Shown: in pieces, positions 6,403-14,187 of the stretch
Layout: each line of letters begins with the position of its first letter
How positions within the stretch are numbered: position 1 is the first letter of the stretch
Assembly: GCA_029939595.1 (NCBI GenBank)
Contig: JAOZSQ010000054.1
Coordinates: 1-14,223, forward strand
DNA length: 14,223 nucleotides
Reading direction: 5' to 3'
DNA from: EX4572-165 sp002254885
GTDB taxonomy: Archaea; Thermoplasmatota; E2; DHVEG-1
Notes under the pieces: generated by a model
Database searches by the model: none
What the model saw: only the letters and a program-made list of their open reading frames with translations
What the model was told of the DNA's origin: nothing
Program-made: the position numbers and the translations under genes

Positions 6403-7500
6403 CTATTTTTTTATCATACCCATTTCTACTAGTTTATCTGGTAGATATGTATCTGTTACATAATCAAGTCCATATTTTGCAAGAGCTTGCTGTTCTGACT
6501 TTTTACCTAGTTTCAGTTGAAGCTTAATCTCATGTTTCCAAAAAGAATCCTTGAATCTAGGGTCTGTAAGTTCACTTTTTAATGATTTAATATCCTCTTT
6601 TGTAAGATCATCTGTTGGAAGATCATAATTTTCAATATCTGATGGAGTAACACCTAGATATGATGCAGAGGGCGTGGCTAGATATTCTGAGATATGAGCG
6701 GTTTTAATCGCACCATATGCAACACTTGAAAATATCCGAAAGCTCCATGGGTCACAATCTGTAAATACTACTACTGGAAGATTCTTTTCTTCATTAAGTC
6801 GTTTAATGAAACGACGGGTGGATCTAGCGGGTTGTCCTTTAAGATGAACAATTCCTGCATTGTAGTTTTCATCAAAATGATTTTCAACCAAACGATCAAA
6901 CATACCACCAGTTTCAACAGCTATTAGAAAATCAATATTGACGTTTTTAAATACTACTTTTTCAGATTCAACATTATAAGGGATTGAATATCCTGAATCA
7001 CCAACATCATTCTGACAGTGAATCACTCGTTTGGTATTATTTCTTGTTGTTTCTTGAATAGAAAGATCTCCAATAACTCGGGATCCATCCTCTTCAGGTC
7101 TGAGCTTAAAATCTTCTCTCATCAGCTTTGTAATTACCTCAAGGTCTTCTGCTAGCATATTAGATTCATTTTGTGAATTAAATTTTGCTAGATCCCATCC
7201 TTCAGAGATATAATACATCTCTCTTAACGTTGAGGATTTCTCTGATTTGATCATTTCCTTGATGAAATCTGCCATGTACATGGTACGAAGCAGCATATAT
7301 GCACCATTAAGTGATTTTGCACTTCGTTCAATTGTGTTAGCACCATATTTCCAAACATTAAGACGTTCATCAAAGAGAATATTTGTTTTTGAGCGGGTAG
7401 GAAGATTTAGAAAGGGAATTGTTGTATGTTCAAGGTCTGCATGGATCTTTTCAGCAATATTGTCGATTTCTTTGATCACTTTTTGATATTTCTTTTTCAT
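6403..7500 (-). CDS. top6A: DNA topoisomerase VI subunit A
   Basis: This is the DNA-cleaving subunit of the type IIB topoisomerase, homologous to Spo11. The A2B2 enzyme relaxes and decatenates DNA using ATP bound by subunit B. The 365 residues have the winged-helix catalytic domain first, with the active-site tyrosine in LREMYY (second tyrosine, Y97, by alignment with Spo11 RDIFY), then the Toprim domain: E196 in AVETGG, KGQPARSTRRF (221-231), and D248-C-D250 in VVFTDCDPW. The C-terminus keeps the family pattern WKHEIKLQL and GKKSEQQAL. The Toprim motif reads TDCDPWS where many homologues have TDGDPWG; the metal-binding aspartates remain. The ATG at 7500 was chosen because it is 4 bp after the top6B stop and follows a strong Shine-Dalgarno site; the longer frame up to 7572 would overlap top6B and adds a non-conserved hydrophobic stretch. 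Confidence 0.96.
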   Translation of the reverse strand: MKKKYQKVIKEIDNIAEKIHADLEHTTIPFLNLPTRSKTNILFDERLNVWKYGANTIERSAKSLNGAYMLLRTMYMADFIKEMIKSEKSSTLREMYYISEGWDLAKFNSQNESNMLAEDLEVITKLMREDFKLRPEEDGSRVIGDLSIQETTRNNTKRVIHCQNDVGDSGYSIPYNVESEKVVFKNVNIDFLIAVETGGMFDRLVENHFDENYNAGIVHLKGQPARSTRRFIKRLNEEKNLPVVVFTDCDPWSFRIFSSVAYGAIKTAHISEYLATPSASYLGVTPSDIENYDLPTDDLTKEDIKSLKSELTDPRFKDSFWKHEIKLQLKLGKKSEQQALAKYGLDYVTDTYLPDKLVEMGMIKK

Positions 7501-7504
7501 TGTT

Positions 7505-9439
7505 CTACTCCCCCTCCCATTTTTCAGCACCAATAATATAAGCAGGATTGATATCTTGAACATATAAATCATTTACATCAAAATCATTTTTTTGAAGGCC
7601 TGCAAGCTCAAAGATTACATCTTTTTTCTGAGCAGGAGGGATTGCTTCAAGATCCCATTTAAGATAATGATCTGTCATTTTGACAGGTGTGGGATTTACT
7701 TCTCCAACTACTGCGTCTTCTGGAATTAAGGCAATTAATGAGAATTTTTGTGGTTTTTCTTTATAATTGGCGATTCGTATCAAACTTTTTGTAATAACTC
7801 CACCCTTATTATTGGTTGGATCTGGATTATTAAGTGTTGTTTGTACGGGTCTTCCTTTCACAGTCTCGTATTCAATGAGATCCTCAATCCAGATAACATC
7901 CATGATTTTTGTGATCACTCCATCAAGCATAGGTTGTGGTTTACCAATCATTTTTGAAGATTTCTTAGATATTTCAGGTAAGATCTTTGTGATAAGAACA
8001 AATTTATCCTTTGTTTTTTTCCTTCGAACCTTCTTTCTTATATGACGTTGCACGTTTCTTGCACAACTACGAAGTGCAAGCTTTATTTCATTTTCAATTT
8101 CATCAATATCTGCAATTGCTTCTTTACTTTCAGAAGTAAAAGGAATTTGAGTACTTGCAACATGAACCATGATGATCCCAGGACCTGTAGGTATCCCTTT
8201 ACCTGCTTTTTGATCAAGTCCATAATGCCTCCAATCAATAGATGAGATGGCTCTGGTGATTGCACATCCACCTTGCTGATAAAGTAGCGGTACCCGGTTT
8301 GCAAACCGCATTATTTTCACTTGGGAATCCTTAGGGAGATTACCACCATATACAAGACCAACTTCAACCTGAAATGGGTTTCCAGAATATGCTGTTGCCG
8401 GTCGTGAAGAAGTAATAATGAATTCAGGTGATATCTCTTGAGTCTCATGTTTCAAACTTCTTCGAATGAGGGTTTCACCAATAGGGCTTAAACAATCAGT
8501 TGGTGGTGACATGATTTTTACTTTTTTGAATGCTTTATGGAGTGAAAGAAAGTCTTTCCGTTTCATTTTCTTAGGGATTAAATCATCTTTTAGTTCTGAT
8601 TTTTCTAATACAAGTTTAATTGTTCGATTTCCCATGCTGGTAAAATCAGTTTTTAGAAATGAGGAAAGTTTTCTAGATGTCGAGGCAGAACCCATTTTAA
8701 TAAGGGTTCCCAGTTCAATTCCATATGGATGAGGTTTAATTTCGGTGCTTTCCTTTGGAACAACCTCAGAGGTTCGTTCAAAAACATGAGTTTTACCATC
8801 AGATTCATTAAATGTGATTTGTGCATGTGGATTAACAATAGACGTATTTTTTAAATAATCATAAATAAAACGTTTCCCTCGAACATAATCTGCTTTCAAT
8901 GGAATTTCAAAACGGGTACCTGATGTTTTATCCCAATGTGTAGTGGTACTACTTACTGTTTCAGCCCGATTTCTTTTAGTATTAATCGCAATTTCAAGAA
9001 TGACTGCAGGCATTTCTTCTGAAATCTTAGAGGTTACAAGTGCATGTTTTCCTGTTGTTAATTGACCATAGAGAACAACTGCTGAAATTCCAATACCTTG
9101 TTGACCACGGCTCTGACGAATTGCATGGAATCGCGATCCATATAGTAAACGTCCAAAAATATGTTTGATTTGTTCTTTTACTATCCCTGGTCCATTATCT
9201 TCTATTATAAGGATGCATTCTTCATCTTCTTCATTGTTTTGTATGGATACAGAAATATCTGGAAGTATTCCTACTTCTTCACAAGCATCAAGGCTATTAT
9301 CAACAGCTTCCTTAACACTAGTTACAAGAGCACGCGTTTGATTTCCAAATCCTAAAATATGTTTATTTCTTTCAAAGAATTCTGCAACTGATATTTCTTT
9401 TTGTTTCTTAGCAAGATCATGAGCAGTAATTTTTGCCAT
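7505..9439 (-). CDS. top6B: DNA topoisomerase VI subunit B
   Basis: This is the GHKL ATPase subunit whose ATP-driven dimerisation gates DNA passage through the A2B2 enzyme. The Bergerat fold is complete: N48 in VDNSLDA, DNGPGI (81-86), and SRGQQGIGISA (110-120) for the ATP lid. An H2TH region (about 225-305) and the transducer domain (about 306-470) follow; the SESKEA segment (436-441) holds K439, which I take to be the switch lysine contacting the ATP gamma-phosphate. A basic linker (RKKVRRKK, 468-475) leads to a C-terminal extension of about 140 residues with beta-rich sequence, as in the longer euryarchaeal subunits such as that of Methanosarcina; the Sulfolobus protein is shorter. Length is 644 residues. 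GAGG 8 nt before the ATG supports the start. It is cotranscribed with top6A (4-bp gap). Confidence 0.97.
   Translation of the reverse strand: MAKITAHDLAKKQKEISVAEFFERNKHILGFGNQTRALVTSVKEAVDNSLDACEEVGILPDISVSIQNNEEDEECILIIEDNGPGIVKEQIKHIFGRLLYGSRFHAIRQSRGQQGIGISAVVLYGQLTTGKHALVTSKISEEMPAVILEIAINTKRNRAETVSSTTTHWDKTSGTRFEIPLKADYVRGKRFIYDYLKNTSIVNPHAQITFNESDGKTHVFERTSEVVPKESTEIKPHPYGIELGTLIKMGSASTSRKLSSFLKTDFTSMGNRTIKLVLEKSELKDDLIPKKMKRKDFLSLHKAFKKVKIMSPPTDCLSPIGETLIRRSLKHETQEISPEFIITSSRPATAYSGNPFQVEVGLVYGGNLPKDSQVKIMRFANRVPLLYQQGGCAITRAISSIDWRHYGLDQKAGKGIPTGPGIIMVHVASTQIPFTSESKEAIADIDEIENEIKLALRSCARNVQRHIRKKVRRKKTKDKFVLITKILPEISKKSSKMIGKPQPMLDGVITKIMDVIWIEDLIEYETVKGRPVQTTLNNPDPTNNKGGVITKSLIRIANYKEKPQKFSLIALIPEDAVVGEVNPTPVKMTDHYLKWDLEAIPPAQKKDVIFELAGLQKNDFDVNDLYVQDINPAYIIGAEKWEGE
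7508..7518 (-). promoter_or_regulatory. Shine-Dalgarno site for top6A inside the top6B end
   Basis: The minus strand reads GGGAGGGGGAG, then TAGAACA and ATG. The last G of the GAG lies 7 nt before the top6A start. The purine-rich stretch encodes the C-terminal WEGE of subunit B, so the site is shared with coding sequence and couples translation of the two subunits. It fixes the top6A start at 7500. Confidence 0.85.
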
Positions 9440-9509
9440 ATATGTTTCCTCAACCTGTAAAATGGAGCTTGTTACATTCCCATATTATTGAAAATGGTAA
9501 TGGATAAAT

Positions 9510-9521
9510 GAAATAAAAAAG
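9510..9521 (-). promoter_or_regulatory. Possible TATA box of the topoisomerase VI operon
   Basis: On the minus strand CTTTTTTATTTC lies about 75 bp upstream of the top6B ATG. A transcript start near 9490 would leave a leader of about 50 nt carrying the GAGG ribosome site. The match is weak in an A/T-rich gap. Confidence 0.3.
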
Positions 9522-9529
9522 TATTCCTA

Positions 9530-9549
9530 AAATTAAATTATTTTAATTT
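9530..9549. repeat. Inverted repeat upstream of the top6B promoter
   Basis: AAATTAAA (9530-9537) and TTTAATTT (9542-9549) are perfect 8-bp arms with a TTAT loop. They lie between the threonine dehydrogenase terminator and the putative top6B TATA box, so the repeat could be part of the terminator or an operator. All bases are A/T, so chance remains possible. Confidence 0.35.
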
Positions 9550-9552
9550 AAA

Positions 9553-9590
9553 ATAATAAAAAAAAGGGTAAATTTATAATTTACCCTTTT
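9553..9590 (-). terminator. Hairpin plus T-tract terminator of the threonine dehydrogenase gene
   Basis: Read on the minus strand, AAAAGGGTAAATT (9590-9578), loop ATA, AATTTACCCTTTT (9574-9562) form a perfect 13-bp stem, and T residues continue into TTTTATTATTT. The stem overlaps the last codons and the TAA (9574-9576) of the gene. It looks like an intrinsic terminator and separates this gene from the topoisomerase VI operon downstream. Confidence 0.75.
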
Positions 9591-10551
9591 CATGTTTTTT
9601 ACCTAGAACTTGTATCATATCCTCTGTCATTTTAGCTAGATTATATTCTGGTTTCCAGTTCCATTCTTTTCGTGCAGCACTATCATCAATGCTACGTGGC
9701 CAGGAATCAGCGATTTTTTGTCTGAAATCAGGTTTATAAGTACATCTAAACTCTGGGATATGTTTTTTAATTTCATCTGCGAGTTCTTCAACTGAAAAGC
9801 TCATTGCTGTAACATTAAAATCACTATGGTGTTTCAATGATGAGATTTCTGCATCCATTAAATCAAGAGTGGCTTTGATACAATCTGGCATATACATCAT
9901 TGGAAGAACTGTATCTTTATTTACAAAACATTCATATTTTTTATTTTTTATTGCTTCATAGAATATTTCAACTGCATAATCTGTGGTTCCTCCACCTGGA
10001 AGTGTTTCATTGCTGATGATGCCTGGGTATCTCATACCACGGATATCTAACCCAAATTTTTGGAAATAGTAATCGCTGATCAGCTCACCAGAAACTTTTG
10101 TTACTCCATACATTGTAGTTGGTTTAAGAATTGTTTCTTGTGGGGTATTATTTTTTGGAGTTTCTGGTCCAAATGCTGCAATTGAGCTAGGAACAAAAAC
10201 ACGGGTCAGATCATTTTGGACTGCTAGATCTAAAATGTTTATTAATCCATTCATATTTACATTCCAACAAAGTCCTGGTCTATCTTCTCCAACAGCTGAG
10301 AGAATTGCAGCCATATTGTAGATAGTATCAATATCATATTTTTTTATTAGTTTTTCAACTGATTCCTTGTCATTTATATTTACAAATTCAAAAGGTCCAG
10401 AGTTTAAAACTTGTTTTGTTGGTTTTGTTTTTCTACCTGTGGCAAGTACATTATCATTTCCAAATTTTTGACGTAAAGCCATAACAAGTTCAGTTCCAAT
10501 TTGACCTGCTGCACCTGTTACAAGAATGTTTTTCATTGATTTTTTGACCAT
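9574..10551 (-). CDS. tdh: L-threonine 3-dehydrogenase, short-chain dehydrogenase type
   Basis: It oxidises L-threonine to 2-amino-3-ketobutyrate in threonine breakdown. The 325 residues match the extended SDR/epimerase-like enzyme known from Thermoplasma and Flavobacterium, not the zinc-dependent form. The Rossmann motif is VTGAAGQIG (11-19); SSIAAFGPETP (122-132) has the catalytic serine, and YGVTK (148-152) has the Tyr and Lys. Family signatures RYPGIIS (174-180), PGGGTTDYAVEIFYEA (185-200), LPMMYMPDC (216-224) and FRQKIADSWPRSIDDS (276-291) are all present. After the second beta strand the sequence is ATGRK (37-41), without the acidic residue that NAD-specific homologues use, so NADP(H) use is possible. 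No 2-amino-3-ketobutyrate CoA ligase gene is adjacent. The ATG at 10551 is preceded by GGGGG at 11 nt; ATG at 10536 is an alternative. Confidence 0.92.
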   Translation of the reverse strand: MVKKSMKNILVTGAAGQIGTELVMALRQKFGNDNVLATGRKTKPTKQVLNSGPFEFVNINDKESVEKLIKKYDIDTIYNMAAILSAVGEDRPGLCWNVNMNGLINILDLAVQNDLTRVFVPSSIAAFGPETPKNNTPQETILKPTTMYGVTKVSGELISDYYFQKFGLDIRGMRYPGIISNETLPGGGTTDYAVEIFYEAIKNKKYECFVNKDTVLPMMYMPDCIKATLDLMDAEISSLKHHSDFNVTAMSFSVEELADEIKKHIPEFRCTYKPDFRQKIADSWPRSIDDSAARKEWNWKPEYNLAKMTEDMIQVLGKKHEKGKL

Positions 10552-10658
10552 TGTATTCTATTCCCCCAATTGAGAAGATAAAATCAAGTATTCATAAGAG
10601 GTATACATAATTTACTATCAAAATTAATATTTCAAAAAATCATAAAAAATAATAAAAA

Positions 10659-10668
10659 TATATAAAAT
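10659..10668 (+). promoter_or_regulatory. TATA box of the UbiA-flavoprotein operon
   Basis: TATATAAAAT is the best TATA match in the 171-bp divergent gap and would place a transcript start near 10688, about 35 nt before the ATG. A second TATA-like stretch, TTTTTTATTT (10690-10699), is 28 bp before the ATG and would give a leaderless transcript. No Shine-Dalgarno site precedes the ATG, which favours the second; the sequence does not decide. Confidence 0.4.
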
Positions 10669-10722
10669 AAAAGAAATTTGTATCGATGGTTTTTTATTTC
10701 TTAGTTTTGTTTCCATATATTG

Positions 10723-11733
10723 ATGATTAGAGAATATCTAAAATTAGCACGATCATTTAACGCAATATTAACTGGTATTTCCCCTGTGATGGGCGCTATT
10801 GCAATGGAACAATACAATATTTTTACCTTGTTGATTTTGTTTCTTATTGGGTTTTTTGGCCATACATTTGGTTTTGTCTTTAATGATATCATTGATTACA
10901 ATATTGATAAAACATCAGAAGAAATAAGTGACAGGCCACTGTTAAGTGGAACGATATCATTACGAAATGCATGGATTTTTGCAATAATCTCTCTAATAAT
11001 ACCATTCATAATAGCATTTTATATTGCATATCAAAGTGGTATTTACTTTCCAATAATACTACTAGTATTTTCTGCATTATCAATTGCTCTTTATGATTTA
11101 ATTAGTAAAAAAATTCCATTTATGGATATTTTTGTTGCTATTGGAGTGTTTTTATTTATCATGTATGGGGCATCAACACAAGTATCATCTCTTTCAGAAA
11201 TAACTCCTATTGCTTGGCTTGTATGTATCCTTGGATCTGTTCAAGTGCTATTTATGCAAATCGTTGCGGGAGGATTTAAGGATATTGAAAATGATTTTAA
11301 GAAAGGTGCAAGAACTGGTGCTATAAAACTGGGTGTAAGAATCCAAGATGGTAAGTTACGTGTATCTTCTGCATTTCAAGGAGTTGCATTTGGAATTCAA
11401 TTCATAGATATTGTGTTAGTATTTTTACCATACTTTATTATTAAAGGTTTTACAAAATTTACCGCTTTTACATATATACAATGGTTACTATTAACCATAA
11501 TAGCAATACTAATGTTCTTTTTATCATATAAGTTATTACATATGGAAACATTTAACAGAAAAACAGCAAGAAAATATATCGGCAGTCATTATATGGTAAA
11601 TTTCTGTATTGTACCAATTATGTTAATGAGTTTGAATCCCTGGGCAGGTCTTCTAATGTTCTTTCCAGGTTTAGGATTCATTTTATCAAATCTTATACTT
11701 CATGGAACCTTATTACAGCCAAAGACGATGTAA
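10723..11733 (+). CDS. UbiA-family prenyltransferase
   Basis: A membrane enzyme that moves an isoprenoid chain from its diphosphate onto an acceptor. The 336 residues hold eight or nine hydrophobic helices and both Mg-diphosphate motifs: NDIIDYNIDK (54-63, NDxxDxxxD) and KDIENDFKKGARTGAIKLG (186-204). DRPLLSG (70-76) after the first motif matches the basic segment of archaeal members such as digeranylgeranylglyceryl phosphate synthase. The acceptor cannot be read from sequence: ether-lipid glycerol phosphate, a quinone ring or a carotenoid (as in lycopene elongase) are all possible. The next gene starts 20 bp after the stop and encodes a CrtI-like flavoprotein, favouring a dedicated isoprenoid pathway. 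The start was set at ATG 10723; a TTG one codon upstream is less likely. Confidence 0.9.
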   Translation: MIREYLKLARSFNAILTGISPVMGAIAMEQYNIFTLLILFLIGFFGHTFGFVFNDIIDYNIDKTSEEISDRPLLSGTISLRNAWIFAIISLIIPFIIAFYIAYQSGIYFPIILLVFSALSIALYDLISKKIPFMDIFVAIGVFLFIMYGASTQVSSLSEITPIAWLVCILGSVQVLFMQIVAGGFKDIENDFKKGARTGAIKLGVRIQDGKLRVSSAFQGVAFGIQFIDIVLVFLPYFIIKGFTKFTAFTYIQWLLLTIIAILMFFLSYKLLHMETFNRKTARKYIGSHYMVNFCIVPIMLMSLNPWAGLLMFFPGLGFILSNLILHGTLLQPKTM

Positions 11734-11752
11734 AAAAGGAAGAAAAAAGTTT

Positions 11753-13147
11753 ATGGTTACAAAAAAAAATAAATCAATTGCTATAATTGGTGCAGGAATT
11801 GCAGGACTCACTGCTGGTGCATTGCTCTGTAAAAAAGGATACGATGTATCTATTTTTGAAAAACAATCAACTTTGGGTGGTAGAGCTCTTGCATTGAATG
11901 GATCCAATCTTACAATTGATGAATATAAAAAAGCATTAGCATCAAATAACTGCTTTGTTCCTTTTTCAACTCCGGATCTACAAACAATATTTGAAAAAAA
12001 ACTTTTTGATAATTATTATCTGGATCTTGGATATCATGCCATAGGTGGAGGTGTCCTATCAAATCTTAATGATGTGTTATCTGAGTTTAATGAATCAATA
12101 GAATTTCTTGAATCATATGTGGGATTAATTCACTCAAATCATTATGATTTTCCATTTCTATCAAAAATTGATAAACTAAAAATATTACCCAATATCCTTA
12201 GATTACTATTTGCAAGTGAACATACCTTACAAAAATTAGACTCCATCTCAATTACTGAAACAATAAATAGATATGGAAAAGGAAAAATGAAACATATTTT
12301 AGAAGTTTTTTCTAGAACAATTACAACAGTAAACAATCTTGATCGAATTTCTACTGGTGAAATGTTTAGAGCTCAAAGAAATCTGTATCGAGGATCTAAA
12401 CCCGTGGGTTATCCAATTGGTGGACTTGGCAGTATCCATGAGAAACTTGCTGAAATTATAGAATCACATGGTGGATCAATTCATTTAGATGCCAACGTAG
12501 AAAAAATATTAATTGAAAATGGTAGAGTTAAAGGAATTGAACATAATGGAAAAAAACAGTTTTTTGAAACTGTTGTTTATTCTGGATTATTACAACATCT
12601 TTTTAGAATCGCGGATGAATCGAAGTTTCCAGAGCCATATGTTGAAATGATGAAATCACTTACTGGGACAGGTAGTCTTTGTGCTTATTATTCTCTTAAT
12701 GATGTTCCAGATGATATTATTGGAAAAACATTTCATTTTATTGAACGTGATTGTGGTGTTGATGGTAATGATGCTGTTGGTATGATTGATTTTATGAGCG
12801 CGTCTTCTGATTCAAAAATAGCACCCAATGGAAAATTCTTGGTTCAATCCTATCTTATTTGTACGCCAAGTGAGGCAAAGGATAAAAAAACCCTTGAAAA
12901 ATTGAAAAATATACTAGACTTGAATTTATCTTATCTTATCTCAGATTATAAAAAATCTTTAAATTGGGCTATTTATCCATCTGTTTGGCATTTAGATGGT
13001 GTGGCAAAAACAATTGATAATAAAAAACCACAGATCCAAACACCTATTGAAAATTTTTATGTTATTGGTGATGGCGTAAAAGCAATGGGAATTGGGTTTA
13101 ATTGTTCTTTAAACTCTTCAAGAAAACTTGTAGATGAATATCTTTAA
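11753..13147 (+). CDS. CrtI/phytoene desaturase-like FAD-dependent oxidoreductase
   Basis: The 464 residues have the FAD-binding fold of the phytoene desaturase/carotenoid isomerase/amine oxidase superfamily. The N-terminal dinucleotide motif IIGAGIAGLTAGALL (11-25) is followed by E36 at the end of the second strand and the FAD signature LGGRA (41-45). A YPIGGLGSIHEKLAE segment (220-234) starts the second FAD-contacting part, as in the CrtI group (GGxxxL). The C-terminus NFYVIGDGVKAMGIGFN (434-450) carries the GD that contacts FAD. Likely chemistry is desaturation, isomerisation or saturation of a polyprenyl chain, probably the product or substrate of the UbiA enzyme upstream. ATG 11753 was chosen: it puts the Rossmann strand at the usual distance from the N-terminus and follows AGGA at 12 nt, whereas the ATG at 11702 lies inside the preceding gene. 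The exact substrate is unknown. Confidence 0.87.
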   Translation: MVTKKNKSIAIIGAGIAGLTAGALLCKKGYDVSIFEKQSTLGGRALALNGSNLTIDEYKKALASNNCFVPFSTPDLQTIFEKKLFDNYYLDLGYHAIGGGVLSNLNDVLSEFNESIEFLESYVGLIHSNHYDFPFLSKIDKLKILPNILRLLFASEHTLQKLDSISITETINRYGKGKMKHILEVFSRTITTVNNLDRISTGEMFRAQRNLYRGSKPVGYPIGGLGSIHEKLAEIIESHGGSIHLDANVEKILIENGRVKGIEHNGKKQFFETVVYSGLLQHLFRIADESKFPEPYVEMMKSLTGTGSLCAYYSLNDVPDDIIGKTFHFIERDCGVDGNDAVGMIDFMSASSDSKIAPNGKFLVQSYLICTPSEAKDKKTLEKLKNILDLNLSYLISDYKKSLNWAIYPSVWHLDGVAKTIDNKKPQIQTPIENFYVIGDGVKAMGIGFNCSLNSSRKLVDEYL

Positions 13148-13156
13148 AATTTTATA

Positions 13157-14128
13157 TTATTTGAATTCTGTTATGTAATTATATTTGTATATTGTTGGAT
13201 AGCTTGTTGTTATCCGATTTTTTATGTCATCTGAAAATTGATGTAGTATATCATTTATTATTGGATGAAGCGAAGAGAAATCTTTCATATGGTAATTGAG
13301 ACTAAGATCACAATTTCCAATGACTTCACTAATACTAACTAGATTTGGATTATTAATAACATATTTGATAATATTATTCATGTTTTCATAATTTTTTAAC
13401 ACATATGAAACATTGAATAATTGTAAACCAAGTTTTGTGTAATCAATATTGATTTTATAACCATTTATTATCCCTTTTTTTTCAAGATTTCGAATTCGAT
13501 TAGCAATTGTAACAGATGACATTTTGTATTTATTAGCAATATCTGTTAATGGTTTCCGGGGGTTTAATGAAATTTCTTTAAGAATACCATAATCTATTTC
13601 TTTAATGTCAATTTTATTTGAACTATCAATTATTATATTATTATTTTGATTATTATTTGAAGATTCATCGATTAGATATGATTTTTGTAGATGAAACGTT
13701 TTTGTAAAAAATGAAATTTCTGCGCTTTCAAAATGAAATCTAAATTTTCTGAGAGTTTCTTTCCAAAATAAAAAAAATTGATTCATATTTTTTATAGTAA
13801 ACATAATGATTAAATCATATTCACCTTGAATATTTGCAATAAACCAAGTCTGTTTATTATTGATAAAATGATTAATAATTTCTTGTTCTATATTGGGTGT
13901 ATAATATTGATAACGTACATGAATTGAAATGTTTGTATAGCCAAGTTTATAGAAATCAATAGATGTATAATAATTTTTAATAACTCCATTTTCTTCAAGT
14001 CTTTTAATGCGGTATTGAACAACGCTTTTTGATAGTTTTACTTTTTTACCAAGTGATCGTAAGGACTGTTTTGAATTTGAATCAAGATTATATAGAATTT
14101 TATGATCTGTTAGAGTAAGTTTTTTCAT
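13157..14128 (-). CDS. Tandem Lrp/AsnC-family transcription regulator
   Basis: The 323 residues contain two complete Lrp/AsnC units in one chain. Unit one: winged helix at 4-50 (LTDHKILYNLDSNSKQSL, then SKSVVQYRIKRLEENGVIKNY) and a RAM ligand-binding domain at about 66-150, with GEYDL (102-106). A polar Asn/Ser linker (155-173) follows. Unit two: winged helix at 177-223 (IDYGILKEISLNPRKPLTDI and VTIANRIRNLEKKGIINGY) and RAM at about 237-318, with GNCDL (271-275). Ordinary Lrp proteins are about 150 residues and dimerise; this one is a built-in pseudo-dimer. Both helices look able to bind DNA, unlike haem-pathway AhbAB proteins, which are otherwise Lrp-like. The gene converges on the UbiA-flavoprotein operon, stop codons 9 bp apart. 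A TATA box 29 bp before the ATG suggests a leaderless mRNA. The effector is unknown. Confidence 0.9.
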   Translation of the reverse strand: MKKLTLTDHKILYNLDSNSKQSLRSLGKKVKLSKSVVQYRIKRLEENGVIKNYYTSIDFYKLGYTNISIHVRYQYYTPNIEQEIINHFINNKQTWFIANIQGEYDLIIMFTIKNMNQFFLFWKETLRKFRFHFESAEISFFTKTFHLQKSYLIDESSNNNQNNNIIIDSSNKIDIKEIDYGILKEISLNPRKPLTDIANKYKMSSVTIANRIRNLEKKGIINGYKINIDYTKLGLQLFNVSYVLKNYENMNNIIKYVINNPNLVSISEVIGNCDLSLNYHMKDFSSLHPIINDILHQFSDDIKNRITTSYPTIYKYNYITEFK

Positions 14129-14152
14129 TATTTAATCATATTAAAATTATTA

Positions 14153-14164
14153 CTATAAATATTT
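14153..14164 (-). promoter_or_regulatory. TATA box of the tandem Lrp gene
   Basis: On the minus strand ATATTTATAGTA is centred about 29 bp before the ATG at 14128, with no Shine-Dalgarno site between. This gives a transcript start within a few bases of the ATG. Confidence 0.5.
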
Positions 14165-14187
14165 TATGATTGTCCAATATTTTAATA

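Noticed and set aside
7501..7572. Longer N-terminus of topoisomerase VI subunit A
   Set aside because: It would overlap the end of top6B, begins with a hydrophobic stretch unlike the family, and a strong Shine-Dalgarno site supports the ATG at 7500.
7748..8838. Several 60-90 codon frames opposite or within top6B
   Set aside because: All fall inside the strongly conserved top6B coding sequence in other frames and lack their own initiation signals.
10686..10730. Fourteen-codon upstream ORF before the UbiA gene
   Set aside because: It has no ribosome site and overlaps the UbiA start out of frame; in a probable leaderless or short-leader transcript it is likely chance.
11702..11752. Start of the flavoprotein at ATG 11702
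   Set aside because: It lies inside the UbiA gene and adds a basic peptide (YSQRRCKKGRKK) that is simply the UbiA end read in another frame; the ATG at 11753 fits the Rossmann start.
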